From CAMLHU01 sp049680185 (GTDB lineage Bacteria; Gemmatimonadota; Gemmatimonadetes; Gemmatimonadales; GWC2-71-9): a stretch of DNA of 64,000 bases. Position 1 is the stretch's first letter. Each line of letters begins with the position of its first letter. The notes under the pieces are model-generated. The model was not told the DNA's origin. It did no database searches and saw nothing but the letters and a program-made list of their open reading frames with translations. A program made the position numbers and the translations under genes. The stretch lies in contig JBAUHI010000071.1 of assembly GCA_049680185.1 (NCBI GenBank), forward strand, positions 38,848 to 102,847. Direction: 5' to 3'. Positions 26,976-37,133 of this stretch are shown in pieces.

Positions 26976-27065
26976 GGACGGATGGGCGGGTGGACGGATC
27001 GGCGGATGGACGAACGGTGGAGCAGAGGACCATCTGTCCGACCATCCGCCCGTCCGACCCACCGC
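26976..27065. repeat. Repeat-filled spacer (GGATGGACGGGC type)
   Basis: The gap between gcvT and moaB is a G+C-rich tract made of degenerate repeats such as GGATGGGCGGGTGGACGGAT, followed by their inverse (CCATCCGCCCGTCC). The two halves could pair in the transcript. Confidence 0.65.
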
Positions 27066-28172
27066 CTATTTTTTGTGCGCCGAGCCGGTGGTGTAGAACG
27101 GGCGCTTGACGACTTCCGCGGGGACGCGGGTGCCGCGGCAGTCGATCTCGAACTTGGTGCCGGGTTCCGCGGCCTCGGTGGGGAGGTACGTCATCCCGAT
27201 GCCGTCGCCGAGGGTGGGGCTCACGGTGCCGCTCCGGACGATGTCGACCTTCTTGCCCTGGTAATACACATCGTAACCATGGCGCGGAAATCCCTTCTCC
27301 AGGAGCTTGAAGCCCACCAGCTTCCGCTTGACGCCATCGAGCTTCTGGCGCTTCAACCCATCGAGCCCCACGAAGGTGTTCCCCTTGTCCATCTTGACGA
27401 TCCAGCCGAGCCCCGCCTCCCAGGCGGTGGTGGTGTCGTCGATGTCGTTCCCGTAGAGCGGGTAGGCCACTTCGAGCCGCAGGCTGTCGCGGGCGCCGAG
27501 GCCGATCGGTGGGACCTTCCCCTCGATCGTGAGGGCGTCCCAGATGGCCGGGGCGTCGACCGAGCGGCAGTAGATCTCGAAGCCGTCCTCGCCGGTGTAG
27601 CCGGTGCGGGAGAGGAAGCACTGCTTCCCCGCCACCTTGCCGGTGGCGAAGTGATAGTACGCGAGGGCGTTGAGCTTGATATCAGTGAACTTCTGCAGGA
27701 CCGGCTCGGACTTGGGCCCCTGCAGCGCCAGCAATCCCACGTCGTTCGAGATGTCCTTGAGGCGGATATTGGCCCCGCCCTTGAGTGACACGATGTGCTC
27801 CCAGTCCTTGGTGATGTTGGCGGCGTTGACCACCAGCATCACCTTGTCATCGAAGCGGTACACCGTGCAGTCATCGACAAAGGTGCCCGCTTCGGTGAGG
27901 AGCGCGGAGTACTGCACCTCTCCTGGCTGGAGCAGGCCGGCGTTGTTGCAGGTGATCTTGTTGACCCACGCGCGCGCGTCGACGCCGGAGACCTCGAATT
28001 CGCCCATGTGCGACACGTCGAACAGACCGACGTTCTCGCGCACCGACTTGTGCTCGGCGGTGATGCCGTCAGGGTACTGCACCGGCATCTCGAACCCGGC
28101 GAACGGCACCATCTTGGCGCCGAGCTTGACGTGCTGGGCGTAGAGCGGGGTGTGGCGGAGCGTGTCTGACAT
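27066..28172 (-). CDS. gcvT: Aminomethyltransferase (glycine cleavage system T protein)
   Basis: A 368-residue tetrahydrofolate-dependent enzyme. It takes the aminomethyl group from the lipoylated H protein, yielding methylene-tetrahydrofolate and ammonia. The N-terminus TPLYAQHVKLGAKMVPFAGF and the VGLFDVSHMGEFEVSG segment, the DDCTVYR core and the TGYTGEDGFEIY signature are all present. Length matches the family. gcvH and gcvP are not in the window. The upstream spacer is an inverted heptamer repeat. Confidence 0.94.
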   Translation of the reverse strand: MSDTLRHTPLYAQHVKLGAKMVPFAGFEMPVQYPDGITAEHKSVRENVGLFDVSHMGEFEVSGVDARAWVNKITCNNAGLLQPGEVQYSALLTEAGTFVDDCTVYRFDDKVMLVVNAANITKDWEHIVSLKGGANIRLKDISNDVGLLALQGPKSEPVLQKFTDIKLNALAYYHFATGKVAGKQCFLSRTGYTGEDGFEIYCRSVDAPAIWDALTIEGKVPPIGLGARDSLRLEVAYPLYGNDIDDTTTAWEAGLGWIVKMDKGNTFVGLDGLKRQKLDGVKRKLVGFKLLEKGFPRHGYDVYYQGKKVDIVRSGTVSPTLGDGIGMTYLPTEAAEPGTKFEIDCRGTRVPAEVVKRPFYTTGSAHKK

Positions 28173-28192
28173 GAGCGTGGATCCTACGGTTG

Positions 28193-28276
28193 AGTGAACA
28201 GTGAAAGGTCAACGGTGAATGGTGAACGGGAGTGGCACGGGAGTTCCCGTTCACCCTTCACAGTTCACCGTTCACG
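28193..28276. repeat. GTGAACG heptamer repeat forming a large inverted repeat
   Basis: Degenerate heptamers (GTGAACG, GTGAATG, GTGAAAG) run in one direction on the left and in the reverse complement on the right. The innermost arms, GGTGAACGGGA (28221-28231) and TCCCGTTCACC (28245-28255), match perfectly around a 13-base loop. It fills the argF-gcvT gap. Confidence 0.85.
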
Positions 28277-28279
28277 TCA

Positions 28280-29179
28280 TCATCCCATCAACGTCGCCAG
28301 CAGGGCCTTCTGGGCATGGAGCCGATTCTCGGCCTGGTCCCACACCCGCGACTGCTTCCCTTCAAGCACCGCCTCCGAGACCTCTTCGCCGCGATGGGCG
28401 GGGAGGCAGTGGAGGAAGATGGCGCGCTTGTCGGCCCGGGCCATCAGCGCCTCGTCGACCTGGTAGCCGTGGAAGGCCTGGAGCCGCTGCTCCGCCTCCC
28501 CTTCCTGACCCATCGAAGCAAAGACGTCGGTGTTCACGACGTGTGCACCGACCACGGCCTCGTTTGGCTCATCGGTGATCGTGATCTTCGTCAGGCGCTT
28601 GTTGCGCTCGAAGATCTCGTGGTCCGGCTCGTAGCCCTCGGGGCACGCCAGCCGGAGCTCGAAGCCGAGCAGGCCTGCGGCATCGAGCCAGCTGTTGGCC
28701 ATGTTGTTGCCGTCCCCGACCCAGGCCACCACCTTCCCCTCCCACCCGCCGAGGTGCTGCTTGATGGTGAGCAGATCGGCCAGGATCTGGCAGGGGTGGT
28801 GCAGGTCGGTGAGCCCGTTGATGACCGGGATCGAGGCAAAGCGCGCCAGCTCTTCCACCTCCGCCTGCGCAAAGGTCCGGATCATCAGCCCGTCGAGGTA
28901 GCGGGAAAGCACACGCGCCGTATCGCGCACCGGCTCGCCACGACCCAGCTGGATATCCCGGCTGGACAAGAAGAGCGCGTGGCCTCCGAGCTGGGTGGTA
29001 CCGACCTCGAACGAAACTCGGGTGCGGGTCGAGCTCTTGGCAAAGATCATTCCGAGCGTCTTGCCCGCGAGCGGCCGTTCGCGCCAGGCCCCTGACTTCA
29101 TTCGGTCGGCCAGGTCGAGGAGCGCCACCAATTCGACCTTCGACAGGTCGGCGATCGTCAGGAAATGTCTTGCAGGCAT
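28280..29179 (-). CDS. argF: Ornithine carbamoyltransferase
   Basis: A 299-residue enzyme of arginine synthesis that forms citrulline from ornithine and carbamoyl phosphate. Carbamoyl-phosphate binding is by SSTRTR, HPCQ is in DLHHPCQILADLL, and the ornithine-binding loop HCLPAHRGEEV contains the catalytic Cys. The ATG at 29179 gives MPARHFLTIADLSK, the usual family start; the frame extends upstream but without similarity. No other arg gene is adjacent. Confidence 0.94.
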   Translation of the reverse strand: MPARHFLTIADLSKVELVALLDLADRMKSGAWRERPLAGKTLGMIFAKSSTRTRVSFEVGTTQLGGHALFLSSRDIQLGRGEPVRDTARVLSRYLDGLMIRTFAQAEVEELARFASIPVINGLTDLHHPCQILADLLTIKQHLGGWEGKVVAWVGDGNNMANSWLDAAGLLGFELRLACPEGYEPDHEIFERNKRLTKITITDEPNEAVVGAHVVNTDVFASMGQEGEAEQRLQAFHGYQVDEALMARADKRAIFLHCLPAHRGEEVSEAVLEGKQSRVWDQAENRLHAQKALLATLMG

Positions 29180-29278
29180 ATGCTCGGCTGTCAGGCGGAA
29201 ACCGTCATTTTGGCAGGTGGATTCTATCGGGTTCGGAGGGTCCGAGCAAGAGTAGGGAGGCATCGCGTGCGCCCCTAT

Positions 29279-30214
29279 CTATGGATGCAACGAGTCGGCG
29301 CCTGCTGCGGGGATGAAGGGGTGGCGGGGCTCGAAGTGCTTCCAGAGGAGTGCGGAGACCCGTCGGATGAGCACGTTGCCGGCATTGTTGGGGGTCCAGC
29401 TCGAGTCGGCCTGATCCTTGGTGATGATCGAGAAGACGTAGTCGCCCGAGGGCGCATCGACGAGGACCGTCTCGCCGCGGGTACCGTCGACCGCCCCCTG
29501 CTTTGAGGCGGCCTGGACCCAGGGGGGCAACACCGAGAGCGCCTCGCCGTTCCAGTAGATCCGGGTGAGGGCGCGGTACATCTGCTCGCTGGCGGCAGGG
29601 CTCACGGCTCGACGCTCGCGGATCATCGTAAAGAGCGTCGTCATCTCGCGCGGGGTCGTCTGACCCCATCCGTAGCGGACCCAGTCGTCGTGGCGTCCCG
29701 GAGTGCGGGAGTTCACGCGGGTGTGGACGAGACCGTGATCAGCAAGCCACTGGTTGATGACCGTGCCGGTACCCGAGAGGCGCTGCAGCCAGAGGGCGGC
29801 GGTGTTGTCGCTCGTGGTGATCATCATGAGGATCATCTGGTCGAGCGGCACCCGGGCGCTGTCGCGCAGCTTGGCGACCAGGTCCTCAGTGGTGTCGTAC
29901 CGGAGCGAATCTTCAAAGGTGAGCGTGGTGTCGTAGCGCAGGACGCCTCGACGGATCGCATCGAAGGTGTTGATGAGGATCGGCACCTTGATCATGCTGG
30001 CGGTGGGAAAGACCGTGTCGGCGTCGATCCCGGCCCAGCGCCCGGTGGTGAGCTGGCGGGCGTAGATGCCCACCGTCCCGCCGAACCCACGCACCACCGA
30101 TTCCAGCTGGCGCTGAAGGACGCGGTCGTGCACCGGCCGAAGGGACTGCGCGGAGAGGCGCAGCGGTACTGGGGCGCAGCAGATAGCCATGATGACCAGC
30201 ATCCGAGTCAGCAT
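29279..30214 (-). CDS. Serine beta-lactamase-fold protein (class A-like), exported
   Basis: A 311-residue protein with signal peptide (MLTRMLVIMAICCAPVPLRLSAQ). The nucleophile motif SMIK is at Ser73-Lys76 and the SDN motif at residues 135-137. The KTG motif is altered to KQG (238-240). No ExxLN motif with the deacylating Glu is seen between SDN and KQG; the loop there reads GRHDDWVRYGWG. It therefore may be a D-alanyl peptidase or esterase-type relative rather than a true beta-lactamase. It is flanked by hslU and argF, a housekeeping context that does not suggest acquired resistance. Confidence 0.8.
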   Translation of the reverse strand: MLTRMLVIMAICCAPVPLRLSAQSLRPVHDRVLQRQLESVVRGFGGTVGIYARQLTTGRWAGIDADTVFPTASMIKVPILINTFDAIRRGVLRYDTTLTFEDSLRYDTTEDLVAKLRDSARVPLDQMILMMITTSDNTAALWLQRLSGTGTVINQWLADHGLVHTRVNSRTPGRHDDWVRYGWGQTTPREMTTLFTMIRERRAVSPAASEQMYRALTRIYWNGEALSVLPPWVQAASKQGAVDGTRGETVLVDAPSGDYVFSIITKDQADSSWTPNNAGNVLIRRVSALLWKHFEPRHPFIPAAGADSLHP

Positions 30215-30298
30215 CCGCCCCTCCGTCCCTCCGTCCCTGCGCCTGTACGCCTGTGCGGCTGAGCGCCCGTGCGCCCGTGCGCCCGTGCGCCCCTCCGC
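30215..30298. repeat. GCCCGTGC tandem repeat spacer
   Basis: The hslU-to-beta-lactamase gap contains three exact copies of the octamer GCCCGTGC near 30270-30292 and degenerate flanks (CCTCCGTCCCTCCGTCCCT). The same motif family recurs near 33310 and 61945. Confidence 0.75.
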
Positions 30299-31708
<1,410 letters not shown>

Positions 31709-31711
31709 AAT

Positions 31712-31793
31712 GACGGTGAACGGTGAATGGTGAAAAGTGAACGGGGGTGAGCCGACGCCGCCCCGTTGACCGTTCACCTTTTACCGTTCACCC
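31712..31793. repeat. GTGAACG heptamer repeat between hslV and hslU
   Basis: Left arm GTGAACGGTGAATGGTGAA and right arm GTTCACCTTTTACCGTTCAC are imperfect inverse copies, the same family as at 28193 and 12701. The right arm overlaps the end of hslV, supplying its last codons and its stop. Confidence 0.8.
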
Positions 31794-32326
31794 AATTCCA
31801 AAATTGTAAGGTTCCGGTTGGTGTAGATGCAGATGTCGGCGGCGATCTCGAGGGCGCGCCGTACCACGTCCGCGGCGGGGATGGTCGGATCGGGATGGAG
31901 CGCCTTCGCGGCGGCGAGCGCGTAGCTACCGCCGGATCCCACCGCGAGCACGCCGTCATCGGCCTCGATCAGCTCGCCGGAGCCGGACAGCAGGAAGACG
32001 TGTTCCAGATCGGCCACGATGAGGAGCGCTTCGAGCCGCCGGAGCACCCGATCACTCCGCCAGTCCTTGGCCAGCTCGACCGATGCCCGCGGCAGGTTGC
32101 CGGGATAGCGATCGAGCTTCTCCTCGAACTTCTCGAACAGCGTGATGGCATCGGCCACCGACCCGGCAAAGCCGGCCAGCACCTTCCCGCCCTTCAACGA
32201 GCGGACCTTGTTGGCATTGGCCTTGAGGACAGTGTCGCCGACGGTCACCTGGCCATCGCCGCCCAAGGCGAGCTGGCCGCCCTTGCGGACGGCGAGGATG
32301 GTGGTGGCGTGCATCTCGTGTGTCAT
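31781..32326 (-). CDS. hslV: ATP-dependent protease peptidase subunit HslV
   Basis: A 181-residue threonine peptidase of the proteasome beta superfamily. The mature N-terminal Thr is in HATTILAVRKGG, with family landmarks LALGGDGQVTVGDTVLK and LAGFAGSVADAITLFEKFE. It forms the double hexamer capped by HslU. The ATG at 32326 is used; 32314 (MHATTIL) is an equally possible start. The final three residues and stop are encoded by the repeat at 31712-31793. Confidence 0.95.
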   Translation of the reverse strand: MTHEMHATTILAVRKGGQLALGGDGQVTVGDTVLKANANKVRSLKGGKVLAGFAGSVADAITLFEKFEEKLDRYPGNLPRASVELAKDWRSDRVLRRLEALLIVADLEHVFLLSGSGELIEADDGVLAVGSGGSYALAAAKALHPDPTIPAADVVRRALEIAADICIYTNRNLTILELGER

Positions 32327-32350
32327 CGGGGGAAGTCTAACACGCCGACG

Positions 32351-33244
32351 CTACGCCCGCGGGTGGGCCTGGCGGTAGACCTGCTTCAGCCGCTCGACGC
32401 TGGTGTGGGTGTAGATCTGCGTGGTGCTGAGCGAAGCATGGCCCAGGAGTTCCTGGACCGCCCGGAGGTCGGCGCCGGCATCGAGCAGGTGGGTGGCAAA
32501 AGTGTGGCGGAGCGAGTGGACCTTGAGCCCCGCCGCGCCTGCCACGTCGAGCAACGTGTGCATCGCGCGCTGGACGCTGCGTCCGGTCAGGCGGCGGCCC
32601 CGCAAGTTGAGGAAGAGCGCCCGGCGGTCGGCGCCCGGAAGCGCCATGAGCCCCTCGCGCACGTCGAGCCAGCGCCGGAGTGCCATCACCGCACGCTCCC
32701 CCACCGGCACGATCCGCTCCTTCCGCCCCTTGCCGCGCACCTTGACCTGGTCGTCGAGCAGCGACAGGTCGGTCAGATCCGCGCCCGAGAGCTCCGACAA
32801 CCTGAGGCCGCTCGAATAGAAGAGTTCCAGCATCGCCAGATCGCGCACCGCTCCCACGTCATCCTCACCGGCCCTGAGCTCGGCGGCGGCGAAGACCGCA
32901 TCGGTCTGGACGCGGTCGAGGTGGGCGGGGAGCCGCCGCGGGAGCTTAGGGCCTCGGGTCAGCCGAGCCGGATTGACCTCCAGCCCCGCCTCGGCCTGCA
33001 GGAATCGGTAAAAGCTCCGGACGGCGGAGAGCGCCCGGGCCGCGGAGCGGCGGGACTGGCCACGGCGTTCGAGATCGCCAAGGAAGCCGCGGAGCCCTTG
33101 TCGATCGAGGGCACCCCACGACCGATCGCGACCGTAATGGCGGCCCCAGAAGTCGGCGAACGCGGCCAGGTCGCGCGAGTAGGCTGCCACTGTGTTGGGA
33201 GACTGCTGCTTTTCGTCGCGAATATGCCGCAGGAAGTCGGACAC
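32351..33244 (-). CDS. xerC: Tyrosine recombinase XerC
   Basis: A 297-residue site-specific recombinase, probably resolving chromosome dimers at dif. The catalytic set is Arg in SSGLRLSEL, Lys in KVRGKGRKER, His-Arg in HSLRHTFATH, His in LLGHASLSTT and the nucleophile Tyr in TTQIYTHTS. The GTG at 33244 (VSDFLRHIRDEKQQSPNTVA) gives the standard length; the frame continues upstream into repeat DNA and the end of trmFO, which is unlikely to be translated. Position next to trmFO, topA and hslVU is a common conserved order. Confidence 0.9.
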   Translation of the reverse strand: MSDFLRHIRDEKQQSPNTVAAYSRDLAAFADFWGRHYGRDRSWGALDRQGLRGFLGDLERRGQSRRSAARALSAVRSFYRFLQAEAGLEVNPARLTRGPKLPRRLPAHLDRVQTDAVFAAAELRAGEDDVGAVRDLAMLELFYSSGLRLSELSGADLTDLSLLDDQVKVRGKGRKERIVPVGERAVMALRRWLDVREGLMALPGADRRALFLNLRGRRLTGRSVQRAMHTLLDVAGAAGLKVHSLRHTFATHLLDAGADLRAVQELLGHASLSTTQIYTHTSVERLKQVYRQAHPRA

Positions 33245-33336
33245 CTCTGGTGGCAGGTGGCGGGTGGCGGGTGGCGGGTCTGCGGTGGGACCGCCAGACC
33301 GTCCGCCTGTGCGCCCGTGCGTCTGTCCGCCCTGCT
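33245..33336. repeat. GGTGGCGG and GCGCCCGTG repeat spacer
   Basis: The trmFO-xerC gap contains GGTGGCGGGTGGCGGGT-type tandem units followed by CCTGTGCGCCCGTGCGT. The motif type is shared with the spacers at 30215 and 61932. Confidence 0.65.
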
Positions 33337-34632
33337 TCACAGCCCCTCCCGCCACGCTTCGAGATCGGCCTGCGCCCGCGCGACCAGCGCTTCTCTTTTC
33401 TTGTCCTTGCTGATCTTTCCGGCCAGCGGATCAAGGAGACCGAAATTGGCGTTCATCGGTTGGAAATGCGCCGGGTCGGCCTCACGGAGGTAGCGGTACA
33501 GCGCGCCCAGCATCGTGGTCGGTGGCGGTACGGTGGCAGGAAGTCCGTGGAGCCTCCGCGCCAGGTTGATCCCCGCCAGCAGCCCGGTGCCGATCGACTC
33601 GGTATAGCCCTCGACGCCGGTGAATTGTCCGGCAAAGAATAACATGTCGTCATCGCGCGCGGTGAGTGCGGGCCCCAACACGCCCGGCGAATTGAGATAG
33701 CTGTTCCGGTGGATGCTGCCGTAGCGCAGGAACTCCGCCCGCTCGAGCCCCGGGATGGTGCGGAACACCCGCTGCTGTTCGGGAATGCGGAGCCGGGTCT
33801 GGAAGCCGACCAGGTTCCACATCTGACCGGCCTGGTCCTCGCGCCGGAGTTGCACCACGGCGTACGGCTCCTGGCCGGTGCGCGGATCGGGAAGACCCAC
33901 GGGCTTCATCGGCCCGAATCGGAGCGTTTCTCGACCCCGCCGCGCCATCTCCTCGACCGGCAGGCAGCCCTCGAAGTACGGCACCTGGTCGAAGTCATGT
34001 CCGCTGAACTGATCGCCCGCCACCAGCGCGTCGATGAACGCCTCGTAGCCTTCGCGGTCGAGCGGTGCGTTCAGGTAGTCGGTGCCATCGCCCTTTCCGT
34101 AGCGCGAGAGTGCGTACACCCGGTCGTGATCGAGCGACTCCGCGCTCACGATGGGCGCGATGGCATCGTAGAACGCCAACGCCTGACCGCCCAGCCGTGC
34201 GGTGATCGCCTGGGCGAGTGCATCGGAGGTCAGGGGCCCGGTGGCGATGACGCCTGGGGTCGGCAGCGCAGTCACTTCGCGCCGCTCGACGGTCACGTTG
34301 GGATGCCCGGAGATCCGCGCATGCGCTTCACGGGAAAAGACGTCGCGATCGACCGCCAGCGCGGCACCGGCGGGGACCCGCGCCACGTCCGCGCAGTCGA
34401 GCAGGAGGCTGCCGAGCACACGAAGCTCGGCCTTGAGGAGGCCGTGGGCGTTGATCAGTTCAGTGGACTTGAAGGAGTTGCTGCAGACGAGCTCGGCCAG
34501 GCGGTCGGTCTGGTGGGCAGGCGTGCGGACCGTCGGGCGCATTTCCAGGAGCGTGACCGCCACGCCCCGTTCGGCGAGGGCCCAGGCGGCTTCCGTGCCC
34601 GCCAGCCCGCCGCCGACGACGGTGGCCCTCAC
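33337..34632 (-). CDS. trmFO: Methylenetetrahydrofolate-tRNA-(uracil-5)-methyltransferase
   Basis: A 431-residue flavoprotein that makes ribothymidine at tRNA position 54 with methylene-tetrahydrofolate as carbon donor. The FAD-binding GGGLAGTEAAWALAERGV, CSNSFKSTE, and GMQ-like C-terminal FAGQFTGVEGYTESIGTGLLAG motifs are typical. The start is GTG at 34632, overlapping the topA stop (GTGA). Family length is normal. Confidence 0.95.
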   Translation of the reverse strand: MRATVVGGGLAGTEAAWALAERGVAVTLLEMRPTVRTPAHQTDRLAELVCSNSFKSTELINAHGLLKAELRVLGSLLLDCADVARVPAGAALAVDRDVFSREAHARISGHPNVTVERREVTALPTPGVIATGPLTSDALAQAITARLGGQALAFYDAIAPIVSAESLDHDRVYALSRYGKGDGTDYLNAPLDREGYEAFIDALVAGDQFSGHDFDQVPYFEGCLPVEEMARRGRETLRFGPMKPVGLPDPRTGQEPYAVVQLRREDQAGQMWNLVGFQTRLRIPEQQRVFRTIPGLERAEFLRYGSIHRNSYLNSPGVLGPALTARDDDMLFFAGQFTGVEGYTESIGTGLLAGINLARRLHGLPATVPPPTTMLGALYRYLREADPAHFQPMNANFGLLDPLAGKISKDKKREALVARAQADLEAWREGL

Positions 34633-37013
34633 GCCAGCGCCGCCTCCTCAGGCTCGGCCGCCACCACCTTGTGGCCGCACTTGAGGCAGGTGCGGACATC
34701 GCCATCGGCGCGGGTGATCTTCTGGCTCATCCCGATCCAGCCACAGCTCGGACAGGTGTCCGGCAATGGCTTGTTCCAGGTGGAGAAGTCGCAGGCCGGA
34801 TATCGGAGGCAGCCCCAGAACGACTTGCCACGCTTGGTGCGCCGTTCGGCCAGGTCGCCGACATCGCACTTGGGGCACTTGATGCCGAGCGGGATGGACC
34901 GCGTCCCCTTGCACTCGGGGTAGCGGGTGCAGGCCAGGAACTCGCCGAAGCGGCCGGTCTTGATGACCATCGGCGCGCTGCAGAGATGGCAGATCTCGTC
35001 GGTCGGACGATCGGGCACCTTGTCGCGCTTGAGCGGCTTGGTGTAGTCGCAGGTCTTCTTGTAGTGCTCGCACGCAAAGTACGGCCCGAAGCGTCCGGCC
35101 TTGAACTCGAGCTTGCCGCCGCACTTGGGGCAGGGACCGGGGTCGTCGATCTTGAGCGCCGTCAGGACGATCTTCTCGATGTCCACCTTGTCGAGCGCCT
35201 TGGCGAAGGGCCCGTAGAAGTTGGCCAGCACCACGTCCCACTTGAGCTCCCCTTCCTCGATCCGATCGAGCTCGGTCTCCATTTCGGAGGTGAACTCGAC
35301 GTTGAAGATGTCGGGGAACTGCTCGACCATCATCTGCTCGACGGTCTCGCCCAAGGAGGTCGGGAAGAAGCGGCGGCTCTCCACCTTCACGTAGTCGCGC
35401 GAGGTGAGGGTCGACACGATGGCGCTGTAGGTCGACGGACGGCCGATGCCGAGGCGCTCGAGCTCCTTGACCAGGCTCGCCTCGGAGAAGCGCGGCGGCG
35501 GTTCGGTGAAGTGCTGGTGCGGCGTGATCTCCCGGACGTCGACGGCGTCGCCGGCCACGAGCGGCGGGATCGGCGCGAGATCGTCCATCGACTTCCCTTC
35601 CTCCGCCTCCCGTCCTTCGGTGTACAGGACGTGGAACCCGTCGAAGATCATCACCGATCCGGTGGCGCGGACCAGGTACTTGCCGCCGGGACCGAGGTCG
35701 AAGTCGACGATGGTCATGTCGTAGACCACCGGCGTCATCTGGGAGGCCACGAATCGCTGCCAGATGAGCTGGTAGACGCGGGCCTGGTCGGGCTCGAGGT
35801 ACTTGGCGATCTCTTCCGGACGGCGCCGGACGTCGGTGGGCCGGACGGCCTCGTGCGCGTCCTGGACCCGGGCGTCCTTGCCCTTCTTGTAGGTGTTGGG
35901 CTCCGCCGGGAGGTACGGCTTGGCATACTGCTGGCCGATGAACTCCCGCACCGCCGCGATGGCCTGGTCCGAGACGCGCATCGAGTCGGTCCGCATGTAC
36001 GTGATGAGGCCGACTGCGCCGTCGCCCCCGACATCGATGCCTTCGTAGAGATCCTGCGCGGCACGCATCGTCCGGCGGGTGGAGAAGCCGAGCTTCTTGT
36101 TGGCCTCCTGCTGGAGCGTGCTGGTCGTGAAGGGCGCGCTCGGCTGCTTGCGGCGCTGGCGCTTCTCGACCTTGCTGACGACGAACGGCAGCGCCCGAAG
36201 GTCGGAGACGACCTTGTCCGCCGAGGCCTGGTCCGGCAGCACCGGGTCGTGTCCGTCGATCTTCTTGAGGGCGGCCTCGAAGGTCTGGCCGTTCTTGGCG
36301 CAGAGGGCCTCGACGCTCCAGTACTCCTGCGGCGTGAAGGCGCGGATCTGCCGCTCCCGCTCCACGATGATGCGGAGCGCCACGGTCTGCACCCGCCCGG
36401 CGGAGAGCCCGGTCTTGATGGTCTTCCAAAGGATGGGGCTCGCCTTGTAGCCCACCAGCCGGTCGAGGATCCGGCGGGCCTGCTGGGCGTTGACCTTCTG
36501 TTCGTCGATCGCGAGCGGGTGGGCCATCGCCTCCTGCACCGCATCCTTGGTGATCTCCTGGAAGAGCACCCGATGCATCGGCACAGCGGTGCCGATCTGG
36601 TCGGCCACATGCCAGGCGATCGCCTCACCTTCGCGGTCGGGGTCGGTCGCCAGGAAGATCTCGCGCGCGCCCTTGGCGGCCTTCTTGATCTCCGCGAGGG
36701 TCTTGGTCTTTCCCTTGATGGTGACGTACTTGGGCTTGAAGCCGTCCTCCACGTCCACACCGAGCTCCCGGGTGGGAAGGTCGCGCAGGTGACCCACGGT
36801 CGCCTTCACGTCGAATCCGGCGCCCAGGTACTTCCCGATGGTCTTGGCCTTGGTGGGTGATTCCACGATGACCAGCGCGGCACCACCGCGCTTCGTGCCG
36901 CCAGCAGCGGACTTGGCGCGGGCGCGCTTCGGCTTCGCCGGGGCCGGGATCTCCTCGGCCACGGGCGCCGCCTTGGCGCGCTTCGGTGGGGCCTTCGTCT
37001 TGGAAATGGTCAT
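34629..37013 (-). CDS. topA: DNA topoisomerase I
   Basis: A 794-residue type IA topoisomerase. The Toprim domain begins at ALVIVESPTKAKTIGKYLG (about residue 48), and the catalytic Tyr is Tyr339 in LITYMRTDSMRVS. The C-terminus holds four zinc-ribbon modules with CxxC pairs (CPKCGG, CHLCSAP, CPKCDVG, CPSCGW). The first 45 residues are a Lys/Ala/Pro-rich tail not found in the E. coli enzyme. Part of a coupled run with trmFO and xerC. Confidence 0.96.
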   Translation of the reverse strand: MTISKTKAPPKRAKAAPVAEEIPAPAKPKRARAKSAAGGTKRGGAALVIVESPTKAKTIGKYLGAGFDVKATVGHLRDLPTRELGVDVEDGFKPKYVTIKGKTKTLAEIKKAAKGAREIFLATDPDREGEAIAWHVADQIGTAVPMHRVLFQEITKDAVQEAMAHPLAIDEQKVNAQQARRILDRLVGYKASPILWKTIKTGLSAGRVQTVALRIIVERERQIRAFTPQEYWSVEALCAKNGQTFEAALKKIDGHDPVLPDQASADKVVSDLRALPFVVSKVEKRQRRKQPSAPFTTSTLQQEANKKLGFSTRRTMRAAQDLYEGIDVGGDGAVGLITYMRTDSMRVSDQAIAAVREFIGQQYAKPYLPAEPNTYKKGKDARVQDAHEAVRPTDVRRRPEEIAKYLEPDQARVYQLIWQRFVASQMTPVVYDMTIVDFDLGPGGKYLVRATGSVMIFDGFHVLYTEGREAEEGKSMDDLAPIPPLVAGDAVDVREITPHQHFTEPPPRFSEASLVKELERLGIGRPSTYSAIVSTLTSRDYVKVESRRFFPTSLGETVEQMMVEQFPDIFNVEFTSEMETELDRIEEGELKWDVVLANFYGPFAKALDKVDIEKIVLTALKIDDPGPCPKCGGKLEFKAGRFGPYFACEHYKKTCDYTKPLKRDKVPDRPTDEICHLCSAPMVIKTGRFGEFLACTRYPECKGTRSIPLGIKCPKCDVGDLAERRTKRGKSFWGCLRYPACDFSTWNKPLPDTCPSCGWIGMSQKITRADGDVRTCLKCGHKVVAAEPEEAALA

Positions 37014-37133
37014 CTATCCGCGTTCAAAGTGTCTGGTCACCATCATCGAAACATCCACCGGTTCCCCACAAGAAAGTGACACCCCCCCGGCACCCGCAAG
37101 GCGGGAGCCAGTAAGTCATTGCACTGTAAACAG

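Noticed and set aside
29279..30214. Acquired beta-lactam resistance gene
   Set aside because: The fold is right but the omega-loop Glu and KTG motif are not, the composition matches the surroundings, and no mobile element is adjacent.
30215..30298. Direct repeats considered as a CRISPR array
   Set aside because: Unit length is 8 bases with no unique spacers of constant length, and no cas genes are near.
34671..36860. 729-codon plus-strand ORF opposite topA
   Set aside because: It is the antisense shadow of topA; its translation is low-complexity and has no motif.
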